This document shows positions 33,474 to 42,010 of a DNA stretch of 64,000 nt, one piece after another (the stretch's first letter is position 1; each line of letters opens with the position of its first letter). The stretch comes from DASUPK01 sp963763955. GTDB taxonomy: Bacteria > Actinomycetota > Thermoleophilia > Solirubrobacterales > 70-9. The position numbers and the translations under genes were made by a program. The stretch spans positions 372,001-436,000 of the forward strand of contig CAVXQP010000016.1 in assembly GCA_963763955.1 (NCBI GenBank), given 5' to 3'. The notes beneath the pieces were generated by a model. The model was not told the DNA's origin. It saw only the letters and a list, made by a program, of their open reading frames with translations, and made no database searches.

Positions 33474-34259
33474 TCAGCCTCCCGAGGACGCGGTCGAGGA
33501 CGTTTGCGATGCGAGCTGTGACCCGCTGCCGGCCAGATTCGACGGCACGGACGGCGAAGCGGTCGCCGTCGCCGGCGCCGGGACCGCGTCAAAGGCGACC
33601 ACGATCTGGAACTTCGCGATGAAGTTCCTCGTCCGGCACTCGGTGGTCGAGGTCTGCCCGGCACCCGAGGTTGGGGTCGATCCGGATGCGCCGCTGGCAT
33701 CGGAGGCGCTGGGCTTCAAGGACGACTCCACGCCCACCCGGGTGACGCCGTCGATCTCCTCGAGGTTCGAGACCAGGCCGGCGACCGCGTCATGGCCGGT
33801 CGCGCAGCCCACGATCTCGAGCGCGGGCCCTGGGATGCCGGCGCGGGTGGGAATGTCCGGGGAGTTCTCGACAGTCACCGTGGGGTCCACGGTCCCGGCG
33901 AGCTGGACGAGCCAGATGTTGGACGGGATCACCCGCGCGAGCTCATCGAGCACCCGCTGCCAGTCGAAGCGGCTCTGCGCCAAGCTGGTCACGGTGTCGG
34001 ACCGGCTCTGCTGCATCGCGCGGAAGTCGGCGAAACTCTGCAGGCTCTGCGCCTTGGCCGTGACCTGCTGCTCCTGCACCTTGAGGTCCGTCACCTCGTT
34101 CTTCCGGTCGGACACCTGCTTGCTGGTGAAGGCCAGGGCGATCACCGCCAGCAGGGCGAGCGCGAGGCCCCCGATCAGGACGTAGGAGAACTTCCCCGTC
34201 CGCATCGGAGAGCGGTCGCCGCGGCGCTGGTCGACTGGGATGAGATTGACCGGACGCAC
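33474..34259 (-). CDS. pilN: Type IV pilus assembly protein PilN
   Basis: 261 residues. The N-terminal MRPVNLIPVDQR carries the NLIP motif that inserts into PilM, then one membrane helix (VLIGGLALALLAVIALAF) and a coiled coil (VTDLKVQEQQVTAKAQSL). The periplasm-side equivalent domain contains VLDELARVIPSNIWLVQL, a PilN signature. A Ser/Thr/Gly-rich region forms the C-terminus. Part of the PilMNO alignment complex. Confidence 0.88.
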   Translation of the reverse strand: MRPVNLIPVDQRRGDRSPMRTGKFSYVLIGGLALALLAVIALAFTSKQVSDRKNEVTDLKVQEQQVTAKAQSLQSFADFRAMQQSRSDTVTSLAQSRFDWQRVLDELARVIPSNIWLVQLAGTVDPTVTVENSPDIPTRAGIPGPALEIVGCATGHDAVAGLVSNLEEIDGVTRVGVESSLKPSASDASGASGSTPTSGAGQTSTTECRTRNFIAKFQIVVAFDAVPAPATATASPSVPSNLAGSGSQLASQTSSTASSGG

Positions 34260-34264
34260 TCAGC

Positions 34265-35332
34265 TCACTCCTCGAGCGCCAATCCGTAGGAGACGGTGAG
34301 CCGCGCGGCGTCCTCCGCGTCCAGATGCGAGAGGGCCGGCGGCAGCTCGAACGTGATGCCCAATCCGAGCCCCTGCTGGATTCGGTCGGGCAGCCCGGGG
34401 ATGGTGCTGCCGGATCCGCAGATCGCCACCCGGTCGACGGGGGTGACCCCCTCCTGCGCCCCGTAGAAGTCCATCGACATGCGAAGCTCTTCGACGAGCT
34501 TGGTCGCGCCCTCCTCGAGGACCTCCCTGGCGGCGTCGACCTCCGCCTCCTCGTCGAACAGGTCGAGCTCTTCCTCGAGACCAACTTCCATCAGGGACTC
34601 TCGCGCCTCGTCGGTGGAGATGTCCTCCCGCGAGGCGAGCCGCACGGCGATCGACTCCATGCCGAACGGGCTGACTCGGGTGAAGACACACTCGCCGCCC
34701 CTCGCCACGGCGAGGTTGGTGATGTCGCCGAGGTGGCAGTACAGGGTCGTGATCGGCGGCATGTCGCCCACCTCGGCGGCCAGATTGCCGGCGCGATCGA
34801 GCGCCCTGATCATTCCGAACGCCGACAGGTCGATTCCCGCGGGCTGCAGGCCGGCGCTGCGCATGGCCTGAAGCAGTGAGAGCACCATGTCGCGGCGCGC
34901 GGCCACTGCGAGGACGTCCATCATCCGGTTGCCCTCTGGTCCGTCGCGCATCCCGATCACGCGGTGATCGAGGATGGCCTCATCCAGCGGCATCGGGATG
35001 GCGTCCTGGGCGCGAAAGCGGATCGCCGCATCGAGCTCGTCCGAGTCCTCGATCAGCGGCAGCTCGAGCGTCCGGACGACGACCCGCTGGTTGGCGATTC
35101 CGAGCCGGACCCGCTTGCCGAGCTTGTTGCGGCCGAAGAGGTCCCTGAGCGCGGCAGAGAGCGCGTCAGCGTCCTGGATGTCCCCCTCGCGGATCACCCC
35201 CGGGTCGAGCGGCACGATCGCGGTCCGCCCCACGGCACGGCCGTTCTGCGACTGGACCTCGGTGGCCGCGATGCTGCCCGACTCGATGTCGAGGCCGACT
35301 ATGGATGTGTTCTTCTTCTTGACAGAGAGCAT
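34265..35332 (-). CDS. pilM: Type IV pilus assembly protein PilM
   Basis: 355 residues, actin-like ATPase fold: SIVGLDIESGSIAATEVQ (phosphate-1), VAICGSGSTIPGLPDRIQQGL (adenosine region). Cytoplasmic; recruits PilN and links it to the motor. I choose the ATG at 35332 with GGAGG nine bases upstream instead of the upstream in-frame ATG at 35356. Confidence 0.9.
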   Translation of the reverse strand: MLSVKKKNTSIVGLDIESGSIAATEVQSQNGRAVGRTAIVPLDPGVIREGDIQDADALSAALRDLFGRNKLGKRVRLGIANQRVVVRTLELPLIEDSDELDAAIRFRAQDAIPMPLDEAILDHRVIGMRDGPEGNRMMDVLAVAARRDMVLSLLQAMRSAGLQPAGIDLSAFGMIRALDRAGNLAAEVGDMPPITTLYCHLGDITNLAVARGGECVFTRVSPFGMESIAVRLASREDISTDEARESLMEVGLEEELDLFDEEAEVDAAREVLEEGATKLVEELRMSMDFYGAQEGVTPVDRVAICGSGSTIPGLPDRIQQGLGLGITFELPPALSHLDAEDAARLTVSYGLALEE

Positions 35333-35410
35333 TTGAGGACGCCTCCGGCGTCTCATCTCCCATCGGCTCCCGGGCTCGGTTGCCCCATACCCAAGACTGA
35401 TGACAGACGA

Positions 35411-36169
35411 CTACCGGACGAACGCGTTCAGGTACCAATCGATCATCTGGTCCCCCATCAGAAGCCCGACCACCCCGCCCAGGGCCAGGAAAGGGCCGAA
35501 GGGCAGCGCCAGCTTGCGGGCCTCCGAGCCCCGGGCGAGCATGACACCCAGGCCCACTACCGCGCCGCTGAAGACGCCGACGAGAAGAGCGGGAGCCACC
35601 GAGCTCCCCAGGTAGAGGCCCATGACGGCCGCCAGCTTGACGTCACCCATGCCCATCCCCCGCGGGTAGGCCAGCCCGATCACCAGCAGCACTCCCCCGG
35701 CCGCGGCCGCCGCGACCGCGCGTTCCGGCAAGCTCGACGGGTCGACCACTGCGGCGACGACCAGAGCGGCGATTGCGCCGGCCAGCAGGATCCTGTTGGG
35801 AATCACCCGGCGCTCGAGGTCCGTGAGGGTGATCGCGGCGAGCATCGTGACGAACAGCAGTCCGAGGGCGAGCTGGCTGGGATCGCCGTGCAGGACCAGC
35901 GCGGTCAGGGCGAACGCCGCGCCGACGGCCAGCTCGACCACTAGATAGCGCAGCGGGATGCGCGCGCCGCAGTGGTGGCAGCGCCCGCGCAGCAGCAGCC
36001 ACGAGAACACTGGGACGTTGTCATAGGCCGCGATCTGCGCGTCGCAGGAATCGCAGACGGATCGCGGCCCGACGATCGACCGGCCCCGCGGCAATCGATG
36101 GGCGACCAGCCCGACGAAGCTCCCGGTGACGATACCGCCCACGAATGCCAGGGATGCGATCGGGAACAT
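35411..36169 (-). CDS. pilD: Prepilin peptidase PilD
   Basis: 252 residues, seven or eight membrane helices. Has the bifunctional zinc motif (CDSC...CHHC, about residues 39-72) and both catalytic aspartates, in LTDLERRVIPN and GMGDVKL. It cleaves and N-methylates the pilins encoded just upstream. It follows the large pilin-like gene by 4 bp. Confidence 0.93.
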   Translation of the reverse strand: MFPIASLAFVGGIVTGSFVGLVAHRLPRGRSIVGPRSVCDSCDAQIAAYDNVPVFSWLLLRGRCHHCGARIPLRYLVVELAVGAAFALTALVLHGDPSQLALGLLFVTMLAAITLTDLERRVIPNRILLAGAIAALVVAAVVDPSSLPERAVAAAAAGGVLLVIGLAYPRGMGMGDVKLAAVMGLYLGSSVAPALLVGVFSGAVVGLGVMLARGSEARKLALPFGPFLALGGVVGLLMGDQMIDWYLNAFVR

Positions 36170-36173
36170 CGGA

Positions 36174-37799
36174 CTACCCGAGGGTCTCCCGCTGGACGTG
36201 CCAGGCCGACTGCACCGGGTCGAAGAAGTGCGGCGGCTCCTGGTAGCGCAGCCGGTCGTCGTAGTTGTAGTCCTTGATGTAGCCGGTCCCCCCGGTCGTA
36301 CCGACGGCGCCGCGGAACTTCTGGGAGATCGCCCCGTTCACCTGCAGGGTCCCGAGGCTCCCGCCGCAGTCGTAGTGATCGACGATGAACGAGTGCTGAA
36401 TCGCGAGGAGCGCCGCATCGATCTGCGGGTTCGAGAGCGAGCCGGTGCCGTTGACACCGCCGTTGCACTGGCCCTTGCCAGTCTCCGCTGTGATGGTCCC
36501 GCTGGTGCAGCCGGTGTTGTTCGACGGGCAGACCGGGTGCTTGATGCGGATGAAGTTGTTGGCGACCAGCCCAAGCAGGTCGGCCGAGCTGCTCGCCCGG
36601 GTGAGATTGCCGTCGATGATGATGTCGTTCTCGGCGGCGATGGTGAGCTGGCCCGAGTAGTTCCCGCTGCTGTGCACTACGGCGTTCCCGCACCCCGAGG
36701 TGCTCGGGTAGGTGGCGGTGAACGGCGAGTACGCCGACGAGCAACCGGCGCCGTTCTCGACGTAGACGACGCCGTCGCTCGGCACCGCAGTGGGCCCGAT
36801 CACCTGACCGGTGTTGGTGGTGATGGTCATGTTCGTTCCGCTGAGGACGATCTGTGTCTGGCCCGTGTAGGTGTAGCTGGGCCCGGCGATGTTGCGGAGC
36901 TCCGTGTTGGTCGCCGGCGGTGTCAGCACCGGTGCATTGGTTGCGAAAGGCCCGACGAAGTTTGGATTCGGAGTCCCGCTGCAGCCGCCGTTGACCCAGC
37001 CGATCGGAGGCGCGCTCACCTCGGTGACGTCGGCGGACGACCGGCCGAAGGTCGGGCTCCCACATATCGCAAGGTCGTCATTGGTGTGGACGGGGCCGTC
37101 GATGTGGTCTCCGCCGACGAAGACGATCTTGTCGCAGAACTGGTTGCTCGTTCCCGGAATCGGGCTGCTCTCCCTGCCGTCCCGCCGGAACTTCGTGCAC
37201 TGGGAGTAGGCGCCCGTCAGGGCGGCGGATGGATTCGCGAAGCCGTAGGTGACCGGGTCCGAGGTCTCGAGCTGCGTGAAGTAGACATAGTCGAGGAAGG
37301 TCGCCTGCTTGAACGTGGCGACGATCGACTGTTTCTCGGTCCCCGAGAAACCCGTCGAGCGGATGCGGAAGGTGCCGATGTTGGGCCCCGTCGACTCGAG
37401 CATCGACTGGGTGGGATTGCTCGAGTCGCAGAACGAGTGGCCGGTGGCCGGCACCAGCTCGATGGCGTACTGGGAGCCGTCGGTCGCCCCGGGCACCGTC
37501 CGCCGGTTGGTGGTCGAGCCCTGCTGGTTGACCGCGTTGGGAGTCGGCACACCGGTGCAGCGCGTCCAATAGCCGCTGTCGTTGTTGAGGTGGTAGGTGT
37601 AGTCGGCGATCCCGGCCTGCGCCGCCTGGTAGGCGCGCTTCTGATCGAGGTCCCGCATGATCAGGCGCTGGTCGCCGTTGGTGGCCGCTACGGCGGCGGC
37701 GGTCAGCAAGGTGATCAGGGCGATCGCCGCGACCACGGCGACCATCGTGTAGCCGTCCTCCTCGCGGAGTCGCTTCAGTCGACGCCGCATCAGACGCAT
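36174..37799 (-). CDS. Large pilin-like protein (PilX/GspK-like)
   Basis: 541 residues. Prepilin leader ends in Gly16, then YTMVAVVAAIALITLLTAAAV. It lacks Glu at mature position 5 (Ala instead), as the tip pseudopilin GspK does. A PilX-like start (YQAAQAGIADYTY) leads into a very large Asn/Thr/Gly/Cys-rich domain with many Cys and repetitive beta segments, probably a tip adhesin. Start at 37799 overlaps the upstream pilin by 10 bp; the ATG at 37790 would give a 1-bp overlap. Confidence 0.8.
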   Translation of the reverse strand: MRLMRRRLKRLREEDGYTMVAVVAAIALITLLTAAAVAATNGDQRLIMRDLDQKRAYQAAQAGIADYTYHLNNDSGYWTRCTGVPTPNAVNQQGSTTNRRTVPGATDGSQYAIELVPATGHSFCDSSNPTQSMLESTGPNIGTFRIRSTGFSGTEKQSIVATFKQATFLDYVYFTQLETSDPVTYGFANPSAALTGAYSQCTKFRRDGRESSPIPGTSNQFCDKIVFVGGDHIDGPVHTNDDLAICGSPTFGRSSADVTEVSAPPIGWVNGGCSGTPNPNFVGPFATNAPVLTPPATNTELRNIAGPSYTYTGQTQIVLSGTNMTITTNTGQVIGPTAVPSDGVVYVENGAGCSSAYSPFTATYPSTSGCGNAVVHSSGNYSGQLTIAAENDIIIDGNLTRASSSADLLGLVANNFIRIKHPVCPSNNTGCTSGTITAETGKGQCNGGVNGTGSLSNPQIDAALLAIQHSFIVDHYDCGGSLGTLQVNGAISQKFRGAVGTTGGTGYIKDYNYDDRLRYQEPPHFFDPVQSAWHVQRETLG

Positions 37800-38476
37800 G
37801 GCAGGTTGTCCTGGTTCGGGTACTGGCCGGCGGCCTCGAGCCGCAGATCCGCCGAGTCCGTGAAGCTGATCGGCGAGTTCGGATCGAAGCTCGAGGCCCC
37901 GCCGGTCGGCGAGCTCGCGAAGGAGATGCTGACCACCGCGGTTTTCGCCGCGTCGGTTGAGCTGAGCGGCGTGGTGGCCGGGGTGGTCGAGAGTGCGCCG
38001 TTGACGAACTGGAAGTAGCGGAACATCACGCCGGACGGCGCTGCCACGTTGGTCAGCAGCGGGCCCGGTGAGTTGGGGGCAGCAGTCCCAGAGAAGGTCC
38101 ACGGGCCTGGCGCAGACCCCCCGGTCGCGGTGAAGACCGATTCGCTCAGGGTCGTTCCGCTGAGAGTGATCACGTGCTTGTCCGGTGTCGGGCTGACCGT
38201 CGAGCCGGGCTTGGAGAGGAAGCTGATCGAGGTGCCCGTGCTGCCGGCCAGGATCGGGACGATCCGGGGTGCGACGCAGGCGGAGTGCAGCTCCTGGATC
38301 ATCCGGGTCATCACGGGCCTGCCGCGCTGATTCGCGTCCACCCTCCTCGCGATCCGGTCCTGGTTGTGCAGGGCGACCGTGGTGATCATCACCACGGTGC
38401 TGGTCACGATCACTCCGGCGGCCATGCTGACCAAGAGCTCGATCAACGTGAAGCCGCGCTGGTCTCTCAGGGACAT
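37790..38476 (-). CDS. Minor pilin (PilW/PilJ-like)
   Basis: 228 residues. Class III leader MSLRDQRG with cleavage before FTLIELLVSMAAG (Glu at +5), hydrophobic helix through VVMITTVAL. A C-terminal globular domain with a single terminal Cys (NLPCV). Overlaps the upstream minor pilin by 10 bp. Likely part of the initiation/tip complex. Confidence 0.85.
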   Translation of the reverse strand: MSLRDQRGFTLIELLVSMAAGVIVTSTVVMITTVALHNQDRIARRVDANQRGRPVMTRMIQELHSACVAPRIVPILAGSTGTSISFLSKPGSTVSPTPDKHVITLSGTTLSESVFTATGGSAPGPWTFSGTAAPNSPGPLLTNVAAPSGVMFRYFQFVNGALSTTPATTPLSSTDAAKTAVVSISFASSPTGGASSFDPNSPISFTDSADLRLEAAGQYPNQDNLPCV

Positions 38477-39843
38477 GTCGCCCCCAATCCGGTCGTGACC
38501 TGGGTCGCGGCTGTTCCCAGATAGATGTCGCGGACGGTCCCCGCGGTCGTGTTCTGCACGGGAACGGCCTCCTTGGTGATCGGGAGGATTCCCGTGAGGA
38601 CGTAGTTGCGTCGCTGTATGGATGCGACGGTGGCCTGCCCACACACCTCGTACGTCCCATAGGGGAGGCCTGGGTTCGGCAGCTGACCTGATGAGTTCGT
38701 CGTGAAGGTCCGTACCAGGTTGCTGCAGCCGAGGTCCTTGACGGTCACCCTGGCCCCGGGGACCGCAGAGCCCGGCAGGGCCGCATTGTCCCCGGAGTGA
38801 ACCGTGAGCTGGAGCGCCGGGAGCTGGATCGGCTGCGAGGGGGACACGCTGCCGCCCGGCGGGACCGTGACGCTGGCGAGCGCCGGGCCCGAGGGGGGCG
38901 CATTCTGGTCACACGTCCCCGCGTACACGGAGTAGGGCGAACTGAAGGGGAACAGTCCGCTCGTCGAGAAGCTCGTCTGCTGAGGGCCGCCCCCTGTGCC
39001 GAGCAACCTGGGCCCGGTGATCATGCCGCTGTTGAAGACGATCGCGGCGTCCGAGCTCGACGGGACCAGGGTGTTCGTGTTGTAGGCCCTGGTCTGGAAG
39101 GTGATGTTGTTGATCGAGCCCGGCCTGTCGTAGACGAGGTCGACCGTGTTGGTTCCCTGGTCGACGACGCTGACGGTCTGGGAGGTGGGCGGATTGCCGC
39201 TCGGGTCGACCATCCCTGACGCCGCGCCCCCGGCGATCATCGAATAGGTCCCTGCCGGCAAGTTCCGCCAGAGCACGCAGCCCGTCGGACCGGTCGTACC
39301 GGTGAATGACCCCGCCCCACTGCCGGTGAGTGTCACGCCGGAGATGCCATTGCCCTGCGAGTCGTCGGTGCTGACCAGCAGCGAGCCTGCGTTCGGGACC
39401 AGGGATCCGCTGGGCGGTGAGACGACCGTGGCCGCCGTCACCGGCGGATCGGGGGCCATGTTCGGCCAGCTCACCGTCGAGGTGAGCTGCAGGTAGTCGC
39501 GCGATCCCGTGCCCGATGCACACGTGCTTGTGGTGGCGGTCTCAGTGAGGAACTGCGACCGGGAGACGATCGTGAAGGTGGTGCCGTCGAGGGCCACCGT
39601 CCGGGTCTGGTTGAGAGTGGCGAGATCGCCGATCCGCAGCGACCGGGTCCGTTCCAGGTCCTGCTCGGCCAGCGCGTTCGCCCGGGCCCGATAGCGCTCC
39701 CTGGCGGTCGCCCGGGTTGTCGCATCGAAAGCGGTGAAGACGCCGGCGGCGACGATGGCGAGCAGCAGCGCGCTGATCAGCACCTCGATCAGTGCGAATC
39801 CACCTTCGTCGTGGCGCAGACGTGTCAGGCTGAGGCGTTCCAT
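38467..39843 (-). CDS. Minor pilin with Ig-like/prealbumin-like repeats (PilV-like)
   Basis: 458 residues. Leader MERLSLTRLRHDEGG, then FALIEVLISALLLAIVAAGVF (Glu at +5). After the pilin neck come segments of the Cna-B/carboxypeptidase-regulatory type (ISGVTLTGSGAGSFTG, LPAGTYSMIAGG; then GARVTVKDLGC, LPYGTYEVCGQA). Such stalk domains are common in Gram-positive adhesins but unusual on a minor pilin. First gene of the minor-pilin block. Confidence 0.82.
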   Translation of the reverse strand: MERLSLTRLRHDEGGFALIEVLISALLLAIVAAGVFTAFDATTRATARERYRARANALAEQDLERTRSLRIGDLATLNQTRTVALDGTTFTIVSRSQFLTETATTSTCASGTGSRDYLQLTSTVSWPNMAPDPPVTAATVVSPPSGSLVPNAGSLLVSTDDSQGNGISGVTLTGSGAGSFTGTTGPTGCVLWRNLPAGTYSMIAGGAASGMVDPSGNPPTSQTVSVVDQGTNTVDLVYDRPGSINNITFQTRAYNTNTLVPSSSDAAIVFNSGMITGPRLLGTGGGPQQTSFSTSGLFPFSSPYSVYAGTCDQNAPPSGPALASVTVPPGGSVSPSQPIQLPALQLTVHSGDNAALPGSAVPGARVTVKDLGCSNLVRTFTTNSSGQLPNPGLPYGTYEVCGQATVASIQRRNYVLTGILPITKEAVPVQNTTAGTVRDIYLGTAATQVTTGLGATCP

Positions 39844-39980
39844 CGGCTCGAGCCCCTCGAAGGGCCTCAGCCCCCCATCGGCAGACAGCGGGCATGCGCC
39901 GATACCCAGGATTTGGGCGGCCTGGCCGATCGTTCGACGGACGTCGCTGCCGGCGCCGTGATAGGCGTCCAGAACGAGAG

Positions 39981-40004
39981 AGGGCGGGCCCGGAGGCCCG
40001 CCCT
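39981..40004 (-). terminator. GC hairpin between pilA and minor pilins
   Basis: A 10-bp perfect stem (AGGGCGGGCC / GGCCCGCCCT) with a 4-nt loop lies 54 bp downstream of the pilA stop. On minus it is followed by CTCTCGTTCT, not a clean U-tract. It probably acts as a partial terminator or 3' stabiliser, raising pilA over the downstream minor pilins. Confidence 0.6.
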
Positions 40005-40057
40005 CTGCTCTGCGTGACAAGAAAGCATCACGCTTGTTTGGCTAGCTCAACTGCCGA

Positions 40058-40489
40058 CTAACCCCAGAGCCCGCCGGTCGGACAACCGCCCTTGCCCCCG
40101 GTGGTGCAGGGGTAGGTGAATGTGCCACCGACGCGCTTGATCGTGAACGTGTTGCCCGTCTTCGGGCTGGTGACCACGATCGTGTAGTCCGTAGCAGTTG
40201 CGACCGGAGTCGCCACATTGACCGTGTCGACCGTGCTCTCGATCGCGTTCAGCGCAGCCGGCGTGGCACCGGTGTAGGCGCCGTTGTTGTCGGTCGCATA
40301 CGTCTCGATCGCCGTCTGCGCCGTGTGGGCCATGGCCTTCGCGTTCGCGTCCTGCGCCTTCTGCTTCTGGTTGAAGAACGTCGGGATCGCGATCGCGGCC
40401 AGAATTCCGATGATGAGCATGACGACCAGCAGCTCGATCAGGGTGAACCCCTTCTCGCCGGCCATTCGCTCGCGGAGCTTCTGCAGCAT
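40058..40489 (-). CDS. pilA: Major type IV pilin PilA
   Basis: 143-residue type IVa prepilin. Leader MLQKLRERMAGEKG, processed before Phe15; FTLIELLVVMLIIGILAAIAIP contains Glu at +5 and the conserved helix (written here in parts for length: FTLIELL, then GILAAIAIP). Mature globular domain of about 100 residues ends with a Cys pair (YPCTTGGKGGCPTGG), the expected D-loop. Strong ribosome-binding site AGGAGGT five bases before ATG. Under control of the upstream riboswitch. Confidence 0.95.
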   Translation of the reverse strand: MLQKLRERMAGEKGFTLIELLVVMLIIGILAAIAIPTFFNQKQKAQDANAKAMAHTAQTAIETYATDNNGAYTGATPAALNAIESTVDTVNVATPVATATDYTIVVTSPKTGNTFTIKRVGGTFTYPCTTGGKGGCPTGGLWG

Positions 40490-40512
40490 CTGGACCTCCT
40501 ATGTCCAAAACA
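40466..40512 (-). promoter_or_regulatory. pilA ribosome-binding site in a small hairpin
   Basis: On minus, TTGGAC and GTCCAG flank ATAGGAG, making a 6-bp stem that holds the AGGAGG in its loop just before the pilA ATG. This could be the expression platform of the upstream riboswitch (translation control); unproven. Confidence 0.4.
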
Positions 40513-40550
40513 TCGCTGCCAGAGCCCCGTCGCCGTCGGAAGTCTGCTGA

Positions 40551-40644
40551 CCCCGGTGGCAGCCCGGCTGGCTCTGAGATTTCTCTCAGAGCCCCGCTGG
40601 CTTTGCGTCCCCACCTCGCGGTGGGTTTGCCTTTCTCACCGAGG
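40551..40644 (-). promoter_or_regulatory. c-di-GMP-I (GEMM) riboswitch upstream of pilA
   Basis: 94-nt aptamer read on minus. P1: CCTCGGTG (40644-40637) pairs with CACCGGGG (40558-40551). Core: GGCAAACC, then a stem CACC-GCGA-GGTG with a GNRA tetraloop, then GGGACGCAAAGCC, the most conserved GEMM block. The second stem is GGCTCTGAGA...TCTCAGAGCC followed by AGCCGGGCTGCC, also a consensus block. Known role: c-di-GMP binding controls genes for motility and pili. It ends about 60 nt before the pilA start, close to the ribosome-binding-site hairpin. Confidence 0.93.
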
Positions 40645-40670
40645 CCCTGGCTTTTTCTTTACGCCGCCTT

Positions 40671-40697
40671 GAATCGGCCGGGCGCTGAACCCCTTTA
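40671..40697 (-). promoter_or_regulatory. Sigma28 (FliA/WhiG)-type promoter for pilA
   Basis: TAAAGGGG-N11-GCCGATTC on minus, against the consensus TAAAGTTT-N11-GCCGATAA: -35 core and six of eight -10 positions match with exact spacing. The predicted start, near 40664, leaves about 20 nt before the riboswitch P1. Confidence 0.65.
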
Positions 40698-40772
40698 GCA
40701 AGTCCCTCAAAAGTGCTGAGGGATATGGGGTCGAACTTGCGTCCACTAAAGAGGAGAATGAGCCGGTCGCCG

Positions 40773-42008
40773 CTAGCGAATCTTGTCGTACAGCGAGAAG
40801 AGCGGCAGGTACATCGAGATCACGATGAAACCGACCATGCCGCCGACGGCGACGATCATGATCGGCTCGAGCAGCGACGTGAGGGCCTTCACCTTGGAGT
40901 CCACCTCGGTCTCGTAGAAGTCGGCGACCTTGGTGAGCATCTGCTCGAGCTGTCCGGTCTCCTCTCCCACCGACATCATGTGCCCGACCATGGGCGGGAA
41001 TGCCTCGTTCTCCTCGATTGGGTGGGCGAGAGTGCCACCGGCCTTCACGGAGGCGTAGACGTCGTCCATCGACTGCTCGATCACGGCATTGCCCGAAGTC
41101 TGGCCCACCAACTTGATCGATTGCAGCAGCGGCACTCCGGAGCCGACGGCGCCCGCAAAGGTTCGCGACCAGCGCGCCACGGCAACCTTCCGGACGATGT
41201 CCCCGATGTGGAACGGCAGCTTGAGCTTGAGGCGGTCCCACTGGGCCCGTCCCGTGTCTGTCTTCTTCCATTGAAAGAAGGCAATGAACCCGCCGATGGT
41301 GCCCGGGAGCCAGATGAACCAGAAGTCCTTGACGAAATTCGAGATCCCAATCGTGATCTGGGTCATCGTGGGCAGGTCTGCGGATTCGCCGGGCTGGTCG
41401 GCAACCGCCTCCTTGAAGGCATTGGCGAAGACCGGAACGATGAAGATGACCACCGCCAGCATGATCAGGATGGCCGCGGTGAAGATGAAGGCCGGATACA
41501 TCATCGCCGAGCGGATCTGCCGCTTCAGGGCGTCCATCTTCTCGAGCTGGAACGCGACGCGCTCCAGCGCATCGTCCAGGCGGCCCGAGCTCTCCCCCGA
41601 GCGCACCATGGCGCGGAAGAGCGTGTCGAAGATCTGGGGGCGGCGCTCCATCGCGTCAGCGAGCGAACTGCCGGCCTCGACGTCATTACGGACCCCGGCG
41701 ATCGCGTCCTTGAGCCGCTCGTCCTCGGTCTGGTCCTCGAGCGTGTAGAGCGAGCGCAGCATCGGCATGCCCGAGGCGACCAGCGTCGAGAACTGGCGCG
41801 CGAAGACGGACAGGTCGCGTGTCTTGATCCCGCGGAAACGATCGAGGAACGACTCGAGCCGCAATGCCTCGCTCTTCTCCGAGACGTCGAGGACGATCAG
41901 GCCGCGCTCGCGCAGCTGCTCGCTGACCTGCGCCTTCGACTCGGCGTCGACCTCTCCCCGCGAGGGCACACCAGCCACATCGACCGCACGGAAGGCGAAG
42001 GTGCTCAA
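40773..42008 (-). CDS. pilC: Type IV pilus inner-membrane platform protein PilC
   Basis: 411 residues, two GspF domains (about 70-190 and 275-395), each with cytoplasmic helices and membrane segments (MYPAFIFTAAILIMLAVVIFIVPVF; IMIVAVGGMVGFIVISMYLP). The second half repeats the FAR/LSxAGVPLL pattern (GAVGSGVPLLQSI). It converts motor ATPase rotation into pilin insertion. Starts two bases after pilT. Confidence 0.95.
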   Translation of the reverse strand: MSTFAFRAVDVAGVPSRGEVDAESKAQVSEQLRERGLIVLDVSEKSEALRLESFLDRFRGIKTRDLSVFARQFSTLVASGMPMLRSLYTLEDQTEDERLKDAIAGVRNDVEAGSSLADAMERRPQIFDTLFRAMVRSGESSGRLDDALERVAFQLEKMDALKRQIRSAMMYPAFIFTAAILIMLAVVIFIVPVFANAFKEAVADQPGESADLPTMTQITIGISNFVKDFWFIWLPGTIGGFIAFFQWKKTDTGRAQWDRLKLKLPFHIGDIVRKVAVARWSRTFAGAVGSGVPLLQSIKLVGQTSGNAVIEQSMDDVYASVKAGGTLAHPIEENEAFPPMVGHMMSVGEETGQLEQMLTKVADFYETEVDSKVKALTSLLEPIMIVAVGGMVGFIVISMYLPLFSLYDKIR

Positions 42009-42010
42009 CT

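Noticed and set aside
35333..35410. Second sigma28 promoter before pilM (GCCGATGG)
   Set aside because: No -35 match at 15-bp spacing.
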